The notes beneath the pieces are model-generated. The model did no database searches. It saw only the letters and a list, made by a program, of their open reading frames with translations, and was not told where the DNA came from. Shown here piece by piece: positions 44,091 to 52,777 of a stretch of 64,000 nucleotides of DNA (within the stretch, counting starts at the first letter, position 1; each line of letters begins with the position of its first letter). The stretch is from CALODL01 sp942492115 (GTDB lineage: Bacteria; Planctomycetota; Phycisphaerae; UBA1845; CAIVHJ01). Made by a program: the position numbers and the translations under genes. Where the stretch lies: contig CALODL010000033.1 in the NCBI GenBank assembly GCA_942492115.1, positions 62,001 through 126,000 on the forward strand. Direction: 5' to 3'.

Positions 44091-44486
44091 ATGTGGTCTG
44101 ATCCAGTTGCTGACATGTTGACTCGTATCCGGAATGCCTTGCAGATGCGCAAGGGTGCCGTGGCCATCCCTTCTTCCAAGCTGAAGGTGGGCATCGCTCA
44201 GGTACTCAAAGATGAAGGGTACATCAACGGCTTCGAAGTCATCGAAGACAATAAACAAAACGTGCTGCGTGTCGACCTGAAGTATGGCAAGCGTGGCGAA
44301 GAGGTCGTGCACAAGATTCAGCGCTTCTCCAAGCCAGGTTGCCGGAAGTACCGCAGCGTGGAAGAGTTGCCCGAGATCCTCAACGGCCTCGGCATGGTCA
44401 TCGTGTCGACGTCACAGGGTGTTCTCAGTGACCGTGCATGTCGCGAGAAGCGCGTCGGCGGCGAAGTACTTTGTTCGATTTACTAA
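44091..44486 (+). CDS. rpsH: 30S ribosomal protein S8
   Basis: 131 residues. DPVADMLTRIRNALQMRKGA, YINGFEVIEDNKQNVLRVDL, KPGCRKYRSVEELPEILNGL and VSTSQGVLSDRACREKRVGG are S8 features. In E. coli S8 represses the spc genes by binding mRNA near rplE; I saw no clear copy of that site here. Confidence 0.98.
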   Translation: MWSDPVADMLTRIRNALQMRKGAVAIPSSKLKVGIAQVLKDEGYINGFEVIEDNKQNVLRVDLKYGKRGEEVVHKIQRFSKPGCRKYRSVEELPEILNGLGMVIVSTSQGVLSDRACREKRVGGEVLCSIY

Positions 44487-44510
44487 GCCCAGTGCGAAGG
44501 GCCTGAACCA

Positions 44511-45101
44511 ATGTCCAGACTTGGAAATACACCGATTGCGATTCCCGGCGGGACGACCGCTGAAATCAAGGGACGGTCGGTCGCGATCAAGGGCCCGAAG
44601 GGCCAGTTGTCGTACGACATGCCGCACACGATCAGTGCGGAGGTGGCCGATGGCAACATCGTTGTCAAACGCGAGAACGACGCACGTCGCAGCCGCGAAC
44701 TGCACGGTTTGACGCGCTCGTTGATCTCGAACATGGTTGCTGGAGTGAACAGCGGCTATGAACGCAAGCTCGAGATCTACGGCACCGGTTACGGGTGCAA
44801 TCTCAAGGGTAACACGCTCGAACTGAACCTTGGCTACATGGGGCGCAGCGTCAACAAGGGCCCCCAATTCAGCATTCCGGTTCCGGCCGGCCTCGAGATC
44901 GAGGTCGAAGTGCCTGCCGCCCGTGGCGAAAGCACCCCGGCGAAGATGACCGTTCGCGGAATCGAGAAACAGAAGGTGGGACAGTTTGCCGCTGAAATTC
45001 GAGCCCTGCGTAAGCCGGAACCCTACAAGGGTAAGGGCGTACGCTACGCTGGCGAGCAGATCAAACGCAAGCAGGGTAAGGCTCTGGCGTCCGGCGGCTA
45101 G
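44511..45101 (+). CDS. rplF: 50S ribosomal protein L6
   Basis: 196 residues, slightly long for the family (about 177). MSRLGNTPIAIPGGTTAEIK, the repeat-fold segments and GIEKQKVGQFAAEIRALRKP then EPYKGKGVRYAGEQIKRKQG identify L6, which sits near the factor-binding site. Confidence 0.98.
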   Translation: MSRLGNTPIAIPGGTTAEIKGRSVAIKGPKGQLSYDMPHTISAEVADGNIVVKRENDARRSRELHGLTRSLISNMVAGVNSGYERKLEIYGTGYGCNLKGNTLELNLGYMGRSVNKGPQFSIPVPAGLEIEVEVPAARGESTPAKMTVRGIEKQKVGQFAAEIRALRKPEPYKGKGVRYAGEQIKRKQGKALASGG

Positions 45102-45155
45102 TCCGCAATGCGGCCGTCAGGTTTCATCGATAGCCGATTGATATAGGTAAGTGCC

Positions 45156-45524
45156 ATGCATTTTCAAAAACTGAGAACGGTCCGAAGGACCCGCCGCAAA
45201 CGTCGCATTCGCAAACGCGTTTTCGGCACGTCTGAGAAACCGCGCCTGACGGTCTCGCGGAGTCACAAGAACATCACGGCTCAGGTCATCGACGACCTGG
45301 CCGGCCGCACGATCTGCCAGGCGAGCACGCAAAACAAAGATTTGCGTGACCAGCTCAAGTACGGCGGAAATCGCGACGCGGCGACTCTGATAGGTAAGGA
45401 ACTGGCCGGCCGGGCCGTGGCCCAGGGCGTGTCGCAGGTTATTTTCGATCGCAACGGTTACCGTTTTCACGGTCGCATCAAGGCCCTCGCCGATGCAGCC
45501 CGTGAAGGCGGGTTGAAGTTCTAG
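45156..45524 (+). CDS. rplR: 50S ribosomal protein L18
   Basis: 122 residues. RRKRRIRKRVFGTSEKPRLT, VSRSHKNITAQVIDD, GKELAGRAVAQGVSQVIFDR and YRFHGRIKALADAAREGGLK are the family marks. Binds 5S rRNA with L5. Confidence 0.98.
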   Translation: MHFQKLRTVRRTRRKRRIRKRVFGTSEKPRLTVSRSHKNITAQVIDDLAGRTICQASTQNKDLRDQLKYGGNRDAATLIGKELAGRAVAQGVSQVIFDRNGYRFHGRIKALADAAREGGLKF

Positions 45525-45544
45525 CACGTAGGGATAAGTCCAAC

Positions 45545-46153
45545 ATGGCAGACGCCCCGAAAAATCCACAGCAATCCCCTTCGCCCGCCAAGGGACCGCA
45601 ACGCGGCGGCCCTCAGCGTGGTGGTCCGCAAAGAGGCCCTCAGCGTGGCGCGCCACGTGGTGGGCAAAAAGGTGATGGCCCGGAATCCGCATTCGAGGAC
45701 AACGTGGTCAAGATTTATCGCTGCGCCACGGTGGTCAAGGGTGGCCAGCGGTTCAGCTTCGCGGCCCTCGTCGTGGTCGGCGATCGCCGGGGACGCGTGG
45801 GAATTGGCTACGGCAAGGCCAATCAGGTGCCTTCGGCGGTCGAAAAAGCGATCAAGAATGCTCACAAGAACATTGTTTCGATCAAGCTCGAAGGCGCAAC
45901 GCTCCCGCATAAGGTCAAGGGGCGTTATGGCGCCAGTCTGGTCGTCATGGTGCCCGCAAGTGAAGGTACCGGCGTTATTGCCGGAGCCAGCGTGCGGGCA
46001 GTCCTCGAGCTGGCCGGCGTGCACAACGTGCTGACCAAGAGCTACGGATCCAACAGCCCGAAGAACCTCGTCCGGGCAACCTTCGAGGGACTGCGGGGCA
46101 TGATCAACAAACAGGACGTCGAGAAACTGCGCGGAGTCAAGTTGGCCAGTTAG
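45545..46153 (+). CDS. rpsE: 30S ribosomal protein S5 with GPQRG-repeat N-terminal extension
   Basis: 202 residues. The core begins at about residue 48 (VVKIYRCATVVKGGQRFSFA) with VVGDRRGRVGIGYGKANQVP and VPASEGTGVIAGASVRAVLE. The first 45 residues are unusual: repeated GPQRG/GGPQRG units, Gly/Pro/Gln/Arg-rich and probably disordered. S5 supports fidelity and unwinding at the mRNA entry. rpmD (L30), normally next, is absent. Confidence 0.97.
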   Translation: MADAPKNPQQSPSPAKGPQRGGPQRGGPQRGPQRGAPRGGQKGDGPESAFEDNVVKIYRCATVVKGGQRFSFAALVVVGDRRGRVGIGYGKANQVPSAVEKAIKNAHKNIVSIKLEGATLPHKVKGRYGASLVVMVPASEGTGVIAGASVRAVLELAGVHNVLTKSYGSNSPKNLVRATFEGLRGMINKQDVEKLRGVKLAS

Positions 46154-46184
46154 TTCTCAGCGTCTAGCAGACGGAATCGTCATC

Positions 46185-46643
46185 ATGGAATTGGCAGACA
46201 TCACCAGGAAAGCCGGAGCACATAAGGGCCGCAAACGCGTAGGTCGCGGACGGTCCAGTGGCCACGGTAAGACGTCGACACGCGGACACAAGGGATGTGG
46301 ACAGCGTTCGGGCGGTGGTACACGGCGCCTCACCGAAGGTGGCCAGATGCCGCTGTTCAGGCGGATTCCCAAACGCGGTTTTACAAACGCGCAATTCCGC
46401 ATTGAATACGACGTCGTGAACGTTTCGGCCCTCGAGAAGTACTTCGATGCTGGCTCCGACGTAACCAAGCAGGCTTTGCTCGAACGCGGCTTGATTCGTT
46501 CGATGCAAAAGCGCGTCAAGATCCTTGGCGACGGGGAGATCAGCAAGAAGCTCAATGTTGAAGCCGACAAGTTCAGCAAGTCGGCCCGTGACAAGATCTC
46601 GGCTGCCGGTGGCGCAGTCAGCGAGGTGAAAGCAAGTGCTTAA
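46185..46643 (+). CDS. rplO: 50S ribosomal protein L15
   Basis: 152 residues. GRGRSSGHGKTSTRGHKGCG, RLTEGGQMPLFRRIPKRGF and VKILGDGEISKKLNVEADKF identify L15. Its stop overlaps the GTG start of secY by eight bases, so the two are translationally coupled. Confidence 0.97.
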   Translation: MELADITRKAGAHKGRKRVGRGRSSGHGKTSTRGHKGCGQRSGGGTRRLTEGGQMPLFRRIPKRGFTNAQFRIEYDVVNVSALEKYFDAGSDVTKQALLERGLIRSMQKRVKILGDGEISKKLNVEADKFSKSARDKISAAGGAVSEVKASA

Positions 46644-48004
46644 GACGTTCCTCAACATCTTCAAGGTTCCCGAGTTGCGCAACAAGGTGCTGTTCACCTT
46701 GGGCCTGCTGGCCATCTATCGCATCGGGTTCGCCGTTCCTCTGCCGGGTATCTGGCAGGAGGAGATGTCGCGTGTTTCGACCGGTGGCGAGGGTGGCCTT
46801 GGTGACGCGTTCGAGTACTTCGCCATCTTTACCGGCGGCAATCTCAGTCAGAGCACCATTTTCGGCCTGGGCATCATGCCCTACATCACCTCTTCGATTA
46901 TTTTTCAGCTGCTGGCGACTGTGGTGCCGGCTTTGGAAAAACTGCGACGCGAGGGGGCAACGGGTTATAAGAAGATTCAGGAATACACCCGCTATGCCAC
47001 CGTCCCGATTTGTGTCGTCTCGGCCGGCATGTGGCTCAGCTATGTGCAAAACCAGGGCTGGGTCTATCCTGACTTCAGAGGATTCCCGTTCTGGATCATG
47101 GGATTGACGGCCCTGGTGTGTGGCACGATGTTCCTGATGTGGCTGGGCGAGCAGATCGACGAATATGGCATCGGTAACGGCATCAGTCTGATCATCATGG
47201 CCGGCATCGTGGTGCAGATGCCCTCGGCGATTATCAGCGTCATCAAGAAGTCGACATTGCGTTTGCGCACTGTTCCAGCCGGGGCCACACTGGGACCAGC
47301 AGGAACTCATTTTCCTGGTTTGTGCGTTTGTTGGCGTGGTGGCAGGGTCGATTCTGATCACCCAGGGCAGCCGCCGTATCCCGATCCAGCAGGCCAAGCA
47401 GACGCGCGGTCGACGGGTCTATGGCGGGCAGCGCAACTATCTGCCGCTTCGGGTCAATCACGGTGGCGTGATGCCGATCATTTTCGCCAGCACGCTGATG
47501 ATCTTCCCGTCGATGTTGCTGGGTTGGGTTTTGAATCTGACGGGCTACAGCGGCTGGCTGACCATGTTCCAGAATGGGTTGTCGCCGGGCGGGTATCGTT
47601 TATCACGCTGGCCTATGTTGCGCTGGTGTACTTCTTCGCGTACTTCTGGACGACCGTTTAATTCCAGCCCAAGGAGATGGCCAATCAACTGCGCGACTAC
47701 GGAAGCTTTATTCCAGGGCTGCGGCCCGGAACGCGTACGGCGGACCTATCTCGAGAAGATCATGGCCCGGATTACGTATGTGGGTGCCGGATTTCTGGCG
47801 GTGATCGCGTTGATTCCGACGCTGTCGTGGGCGATCTGCTCAACGTCGATTTTCCGATCAGCGCAGTATTTCGGTGGTACGGGTCTGCTGATCGTGGTCA
47901 GCGTGGCCCTGGATCTCGTCCAGCGGATCGAAGCCAACCTGGTGATGCGTAATTATCAAGGTTTTCTAGGTGATGAAGGGCCCATCAAAGGCGGGCGGAT
48001 GTAA
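46636..48004 (+). pseudogene. secY: SecY translocase subunit, reading frame broken (three frameshifts and one stop)
   Basis: The protein can be followed end to end, but only by changing frame. Frame 1 runs from GTG 46636 (LFTLGLLAIYRIGFAVPLPG) to about 47262. Frame 2 continues with ALFQPGPHWDQQELIFLVCA and VAGSILITQGSRRIPIQQAK to about 47585. Frame 1 resumes with SFITLAYVALVYFFAYFWTT and meets TAA at 47659, where a Gln codon (CAA) would fit; it goes on as FQPKEMANQLRDYGSFIPGL. Near 47740 (GGACCTAT, one extra C) it returns to frame 2 (YLEKIMARITYVGAGFLAVI) and ends at TAA 48004. Corrected length would be 455 codons, normal for SecY. SecY is the essential Sec pore, so sequence errors are likelier than true loss, unless another copy exists. 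adk is missing downstream. Confidence 0.85.
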
Positions 48005-48014
48005 TCCGCAGACA

Positions 48015-48812
48015 GTGAAGGATACGCGACGCGGCATCATTCTCAAGAGTCCGCGCGAGATCGAACTGATGCGCGCCGCCGGCAGGTTGGTGCGTCAGGT
48101 CCTCACGCGAGTCACTGAGATGTGCGATGTCGGAGTGACCAGCGCGGACCTCAATCGCGAGGCCGAGCAACTGATCTCCGACGCCGGCGCGATTGCACTG
48201 TTCAAAGGTGTGCAGGCACCACGGGCGAGGTTTCCTTTCCCGGCTGCCCTGTGCACGAGCGTGAACGAAGAGGTCGTTCACGGTGTGCCGAACGATCGGC
48301 CGCTGGAGAACGGCGACATCATAAGCATTGATTGCGGCGTGCGGCTGGCCGGCTACTGTGGTGACTCGGCCGTGACCGTCGCAGTGGGCCAGATCAAACC
48401 CGAGGTTCAGCAGCTGCTGGATATCACCCGGGCGATGCTCGATCTGGCTGTTGAGGAAATGAAGCCGGGTGTCCGGTGGAGTTCGATAGCCAGGCAGATG
48501 CAGGCCCTTGCCGAGGATTGCGGCTTTTCCGTTGTCCGCGAATTCGTCGGGCATGGCATCGGCCAGGAGATGCACGAAGAACCCAAAGTTCCGAACTACA
48601 GTGACCGCGTGCAAGTGCGCAATGACTTCACGCTGAAACCGGGGATGGTTCTGGCGGTCGAGCCGATGGTCAATATGGGTGTGCGGGATGTGGATTACAA
48701 AGATCGAGATTTCTGGGCAGTCGTGACCCGTGACAGGTCGTGGGCGGCTCATTTCGAGCACTCGATCGCATTGACCGAGCACGGTAGTGACGTGCTGACT
48801 GATGGCAGGTGA
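48015..48812 (+). CDS. map: Methionine aminopeptidase, type I
   Basis: 265 residues from GTG 48015, chosen because KDTRRGIILKSPREIELMRA then is the normal N-terminus; a longer form from 47970 would overlap secY. Metal ligands are in SIDCGVRLAGYCGDSA (two Asp), GHGIGQEMHEEPKVPNY (His), VEPMVNMG (Glu) and FEHSIALTEHG (Glu). It removes initiator Met from new proteins. The spc-like order secY-map-rpmJ is kept, with adk and infA missing. Confidence 0.94.
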   Translation: MKDTRRGIILKSPREIELMRAAGRLVRQVLTRVTEMCDVGVTSADLNREAEQLISDAGAIALFKGVQAPRARFPFPAALCTSVNEEVVHGVPNDRPLENGDIISIDCGVRLAGYCGDSAVTVAVGQIKPEVQQLLDITRAMLDLAVEEMKPGVRWSSIARQMQALAEDCGFSVVREFVGHGIGQEMHEEPKVPNYSDRVQVRNDFTLKPGMVLAVEPMVNMGVRDVDYKDRDFWAVVTRDRSWAAHFEHSIALTEHGSDVLTDGR

Positions 48813-48881
48813 GGACAGCGTGTAGATTCCGGCTTGTCTCAGAGCTGGAACGGCTGCAGCTGACTGAGCTGGAGATGAATC

Positions 48882-48995
48882 ATGAAAGTTCGTAGCAGCG
48901 TCAAGAGGATTTGCGGTAACTGCAAGATCATTCGCCGTAAGGGCGTCGTTCGCGTGATCTGCACCAATCCGCGGCACAAGCAGAAGCAAGGGTAA
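48882..48995 (+). CDS. rpmJ: 50S ribosomal protein L36
   Basis: 37 residues: MKVRSSVKRICGNCKIIRRK then GVVRVICTNPRHKQKQG. Zinc ligands C11, C14, C27 and H32 are present, so this is the C+ form. GGAG lies 7 bases upstream of the ATG. Confidence 0.96.
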   Translation: MKVRSSVKRICGNCKIIRRKGVVRVICTNPRHKQKQG

Positions 48996-49009
48996 CCAGG
49001 AGATCGGCC

Positions 49010-49399
49010 ATGCCGCGTATTTCCGGAGTTGACCTCCCGAAGGACAAGAAGATCGTGTACTCCCTGCGCTATATCTATGGCGTCGGGCATACCACAAGCA
49101 AATCCATCTGCGCCAAGGCCGGTATCGCCGAAGATACCCCGGCCAAGGACTTGACGGAAGGAGAGGTTGCTACCATTGCTGGCGTGATCGAGAAAGATCA
49201 CGTCGTTGAAGGGCAGCTCCGTCGTCAGGTGCAGCAGAATATCGCTCGGCTGCGCGACATTGGATGCTATCGAGGCCTGCGCCACCGCCGTGGTTTGCCG
49301 ACCCGTGGCCAGCACACCCGCACGAACGCCCGGACCCGCAAGGGACCGAAGAAGACGGTTGCGGGCAAGAAGGGCGTGAAGGAGATGCAACGTGGCTAA
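49010..49399 (+). CDS. rpsM: 30S ribosomal protein S13
   Basis: 129 residues. RISGVDLPKDKKIVYSLRYI, YGVGHTTSKSICAKAGI, and GCYRGLRHRRGLPTRGQHTR then NARTRKGPKKTVAGKKG identify S13. It contacts S19 and the P-site tRNA. Its end overlaps rpsK by eight bases. Confidence 0.98.
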   Translation: MPRISGVDLPKDKKIVYSLRYIYGVGHTTSKSICAKAGIAEDTPAKDLTEGEVATIAGVIEKDHVVEGQLRRQVQQNIARLRDIGCYRGLRHRRGLPTRGQHTRTNARTRKGPKKTVAGKKGVKEMQRG

Positions 49400-49772
49400 G
49401 TCCGGCAAGAAGAAGATCAAACGCAATGTCGCGCGGGGCGTGGCCCATATTCGGGCGACATTTAACAATACCATGATCACGATTACCGACACCAACGGTG
49501 AAACACTGTGCTGGGCGTCGGCAGGGACCGTTGGCTTCAAAGGCACGCGTAAGAGCACGCCGTTCGCCGCCCAGCGCGCGGCGGAAACCTGTGCTCATGC
49601 GGCGCGAAAGCACGGTATCGTCGAGGTCGAGGTCAAAGTCAAAGGACCGGGTTCGGGTCGTGAGTCGGCCATCACTGCACTGCAGGCGGCCGGTATTCGC
49701 GTACAGTCCATCGAGGATGTCACGGCTCTGCCGCACAACGGTTGTCGTCCATCGAAGAAGCGCAGAGTCTGA
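49392..49772 (+). CDS. rpsK: 30S ribosomal protein S11
   Basis: 126 residues. RGVAHIRATFNNTMITITDT, SAGTVGFKGTRKSTPFAAQR, and GPGSGRESAITALQAAGIRV then DVTALPHNGCRPSKKRRV are diagnostic. S11 is part of the 30S platform. Confidence 0.98.
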   Translation: MAKSGKKKIKRNVARGVAHIRATFNNTMITITDTNGETLCWASAGTVGFKGTRKSTPFAAQRAAETCAHAARKHGIVEVEVKVKGPGSGRESAITALQAAGIRVQSIEDVTALPHNGCRPSKKRRV

Positions 49773-49785
49773 AGAGGTTTAGAGC

Positions 49786-50418
49786 ATGTCACGGTATATC
49801 GGTCCTGTTTGTAGACTGTGTCGTCGCGAGGGCATCAAGCTTATGCTCAAGGGCACTCGCTGCACGTCCGCGAAGTGTCCGATGGAACGCCAGAACCGCA
49901 ACCGGCCGCCCGGTATGCATTTCTGGCGTCGCAGCAAGGGCACGACGTACGGCATTCGTCTTCGTGAAAAGCAAAAAGTCAAACGCTATTACGGCCTCTT
50001 CGAGAAGCAGTTCCTGCGATACTTCCAGCAGGCTGAACGGGCTCGCGGGAACACCGGCGAGGTTCTGCTCCAGCTTCTCGAACGGCGGCTCGACAACGTG
50101 GTCCGTAAACTGGGCTTCGCTGCGTCGCCCAAGGCCGCGCGTTCAGTGATCACTCATGGCCACATTGAGATCAACGGACGGCGTGTGGACCGTCCGAGTT
50201 TTCAGGTCAACGTGGGTGATCGCGTCTCAGTACGCAACAACGAACGCAGTCAAAAATATGTGCGCTTCAATCTCGAGACCTGTGGGGGAGCCGGGTCCCA
50301 GGGCTGGTTGCAGCTGGTACCCGAGAAGCTTGAAGGCACGGTCAGCGCCATGCCGACGCGGGATGACGTTCAGATTCCGGTCGAAGAACAGCTGATCGTC
50401 GAGATGTGTAGCCGATAG
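49786..50418 (+). CDS. rpsD: 30S ribosomal protein S4, zinc-type
   Basis: 210 residues. Four cysteines near the N-terminus (CRLC, then CTSAKC) fit the zinc-binding form. The S4 domain has LERRLDNVVRKLGFAASPKA and HIEINGRRVDRPSFQVNVGD. S4 nucleates 30S assembly and in E. coli represses the alpha operon. A strong inverted repeat follows between this gene and rpoA. Confidence 0.98.
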   Translation: MSRYIGPVCRLCRREGIKLMLKGTRCTSAKCPMERQNRNRPPGMHFWRRSKGTTYGIRLREKQKVKRYYGLFEKQFLRYFQQAERARGNTGEVLLQLLERRLDNVVRKLGFAASPKAARSVITHGHIEINGRRVDRPSFQVNVGDRVSVRNNERSQKYVRFNLETCGGAGSQGWLQLVPEKLEGTVSAMPTRDDVQIPVEEQLIVEMCSR

Positions 50419-50424
50419 CCCCAA

Positions 50425-50467
50425 GGTTGTGTGGCCGGCGCGAGGGAGCGCCGACCGGGGCACAACC
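50425..50467 (+). other. Long stem-loop between rpsD and rpoA
   Basis: GGTTGTG (50425-50431) pairs with CACAACC (50461-50467), and inside it CGGCGC, loop GAGGGA, GCGCCG forms a tight hairpin (50436-50453), with GG/CC pairs between. The structure lies in the 67-base spacer directly before the rpoA ribosome site (AGGAG). No T-run follows, so it is more likely a processing, stability or regulatory element than a terminator. Confidence 0.6.
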
Positions 50468-50485
50468 GATTAGGAGAACCTGGTT

Positions 50486-51559
50486 ATGCGGATTCGCTGG
50501 AGAGGTCTGGAACTACCAAATCAGGTGGTCCGCGACGAGAAGAGCGGAACAGATTTATATGCCAAGTTTACGATCGAACCGTTTGAACGCGGTTTCGGAA
50601 CGACTGTTGGCAATAGTCTGCGCCGGATCTTGTTGTCGAGCCTGGAAGGTGCAGCAGTCACACGTATCAAGATCGCCGGTGCTCCGCACGAGTTCACCTC
50701 CCTGGATGGCGTACTCGAAGATGTGACCGACATCGTCTTGAACATTAAGAAACTGGCCTTGGATCTACATGGCGATCAGCCCGCGACCATGAAGATCGAA
50801 CGGAATGCGAAGGGGCAGATAACAGCCGGCGATATCGAGGCTGATGCGAACATCGATATCGTCAACAAGACGCTCCACATTGCGACCTTGACGGACGACG
50901 TTCCGTTCCTGCTCGAGATGGTCGTTGACAAAGGTCGTGGCTGGAGGCCCGCTGAGGACAACCTCGGTGGCGACGCCGAGGTCGGGTGGTTTCCCATCGA
51001 TTCGTCGTTCTCGCCGGTTACGCGCGTGCGGTACAAGACCGAGGATACACGCGTGGGACAGCGCACGAATTACGACCGTCTGAGCATCGAAGTGTGGACC
51101 AACGGGACCATGCACCCTGAGGACACGCTCGTGGAGGCTGCCAAGATTCTCCGCAAGCACCTCAACCCATTCGTGCAATATCACGAGATGGGCGATGACA
51201 ATGTCGACATGCCAATGCCCGAGCGTCAGCCGACCAGCGGAACGGTCGATGCCGACATGCAGGCCAAACTCGATCTCAAGATCGCGGATCTGGATCTTTC
51301 GGTCCGGGCCAACAACTGTCTAGAATCGGCGCGGTTGACGACGGTTGGCGAGTTGGTCAGGTGCACGGAGAACGATCTGCTACGTGTACGCAGTTTCGGA
51401 AAGACGTCACTGCGAGAAGTGAAGCGTAAGCTTGCAGAGCTGAGCCTCACGCTTGGTATGGAATTGAAGCCGGAGGGTGCCGAGCCGCCCGCCGTGCACG
51501 ATACGGATGAGCCGCCTGCGGTGAATCCCATGATTGATCAATCAACGGTTATTTCTTGA
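50486..51559 (+). CDS. rpoA: RNA polymerase alpha subunit
   Basis: 357 residues. Alpha NTD: IEPFERGFGTTVGNSLRRIL, LEGAAVTRIKI, and EFTSLDGVLEDVTDIVLNIK. Alpha CTD from about 268: LDLSVRANNCLESARLTTVG and SFGKTSLREVKRKLAELSLT, which binds UP elements and activators. The tail after residue 325 (EPPAVHDTDEPPAVNPM) is low complexity. The gene sits between rpsD and rplQ as usual. Confidence 0.98.
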   Translation: MRIRWRGLELPNQVVRDEKSGTDLYAKFTIEPFERGFGTTVGNSLRRILLSSLEGAAVTRIKIAGAPHEFTSLDGVLEDVTDIVLNIKKLALDLHGDQPATMKIERNAKGQITAGDIEADANIDIVNKTLHIATLTDDVPFLLEMVVDKGRGWRPAEDNLGGDAEVGWFPIDSSFSPVTRVRYKTEDTRVGQRTNYDRLSIEVWTNGTMHPEDTLVEAAKILRKHLNPFVQYHEMGDDNVDMPMPERQPTSGTVDADMQAKLDLKIADLDLSVRANNCLESARLTTVGELVRCTENDLLRVRSFGKTSLREVKRKLAELSLTLGMELKPEGAEPPAVHDTDEPPAVNPMIDQSTVIS

Positions 51560-51571
51560 CGGCATATTGCT

Positions 51572-52237
51572 ATGAGACACAGAGTCGCACATCGCAAACT
51601 CGGCCGGACCATGGAGCATCGCAAGGCGTTGCGTCGCAATATGGCCCAGAGTCTGTTCGAACATGGTCAGATCATTACGACCCTGGAGAAGGCCAAGGAT
51701 CTGCGGCCTTTCGCTGAGCGGCTCATTACCCTCGCGAAGCAGGCCCGGCAAGGCAATCTCGGGGCGCGGCGCCGTATCCATCGGTTGATGGGCGAGCGTT
51801 TTCTGATCCCCAAGGACAACCAGGGCGAATACGATGACATGAGCGATGCCCAGCGCCGCTCAGTGCGTCAATCGCGCTCCGGCCGGCACCATCGCACGGG
51901 TGAAGCCCGCGGGAACTTGCCGTTTACTACTGAAGCGGTCAGCCATCGCTTGATCACTGCGGTGGCCGAGCGTTTCGAGGATCGCTCAGGCGGTTACACA
52001 CGTATCATCAAGTTGTCGCGTCGCCGCATTGGTGACAATGGTTGTCGGGCGATCATCCAACTCCTCGGAGAGGAAGCGGTACCGACCAACGTGCCCAAGG
52101 CGCGTGGATCGGCGCGGAAGACCCGAGCCAAAGCGCGCTACTCGGCGGTCAAGCGTTTGGTCAAGAAGGGCGGCGCGGCGACCAAGCCTGCAGCTCCGAC
52201 GACCGACGACGGGGCTCCGCCCGCATCCGACGAGTAG
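51572..52237 (+). CDS. rplQ: 50S ribosomal protein L17 with basic C-terminal extension
   Basis: 221 residues against about 120-130. MRHRVAHRKLGRTMEHRKAL, then SLFEHGQIITTLEKAKDLRP, and RSGGYTRIIKLSRRRIGDNG are L17. Two additions stand out: an inserted stretch rich in Arg/Ser/His (about 75-120) and a basic Lys/Ala-rich tail (about 168-221, with KKGGAATKPAAPTTDDGAPP). It is the last ribosomal protein gene of the run. Confidence 0.96.
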   Translation: MRHRVAHRKLGRTMEHRKALRRNMAQSLFEHGQIITTLEKAKDLRPFAERLITLAKQARQGNLGARRRIHRLMGERFLIPKDNQGEYDDMSDAQRRSVRQSRSGRHHRTGEARGNLPFTTEAVSHRLITAVAERFEDRSGGYTRIIKLSRRRIGDNGCRAIIQLLGEEAVPTNVPKARGSARKTRAKARYSAVKRLVKKGGAATKPAAPTTDDGAPPASDE

Positions 52238-52309
52238 GGCGATCCTGGCGGCCAATGACGGTGACGGTTTGACTGTTCAAACACATCGCTCGGGGACCAA
52301 CCTGCTGCC

Positions 52310-52744
52310 ATGAGCGCAAGCCGCGATTGTATCTTTTGCCGGATCGTACAAGGCGAAGTGCCGGCCCACAAAGTCTATGAGGACGATGCCTGCCTCGCCT
52401 TCCTGGATATTGCACCTCTGGCAGAGGGGCATGTCCTGGTCATCCCCAAGCCGCATGCCGAGACGCTCGACACCGTCCCTCCGGAGACCGCTGCCCACCT
52501 CGGACGCGTGCTCCCGAAGCTGGGAGCTGCCCTGCGCAGCGTGACCGGCGCCGCCGGTTTCAATGTCCTGCAGAACAACGGTACGATCGCCGGGCAGGAA
52601 GTCCCTCACGTCCACTTTCACATGATTCCCCGCCACGATGACGACGGTCTGGGTTATCGTTGGAGACCGCAGCAATACGCCGAGGGTCGGGCGGAATCCA
52701 TCGCACAGCAGCTGTCCCACACCATTGACGACCGCGGTCAATGA
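52310..52744 (+). CDS. HIT family (histidine triad) hydrolase
   Basis: 144 residues. CIFCRIVQGEVPAHKVYEDD, PLAEGHVLVIPKPHAETLD, and the triad PHVHFHMIPRHDDD (HxHxHxx) place it in the HINT/HIT nucleotide-binding family. Such proteins hydrolyse nucleoside phosphoramidates. The substrate is unknown. It follows rplQ by 72 bases, and the glycosyltransferase begins 33 bases later. Confidence 0.93.
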   Translation: MSASRDCIFCRIVQGEVPAHKVYEDDACLAFLDIAPLAEGHVLVIPKPHAETLDTVPPETAAHLGRVLPKLGAALRSVTGAAGFNVLQNNGTIAGQEVPHVHFHMIPRHDDDGLGYRWRPQQYAEGRAESIAQQLSHTIDDRGQ

Positions 52745-52777
52745 TTGGGGTCGATACACGGCCGGGCGAGGTCATCT

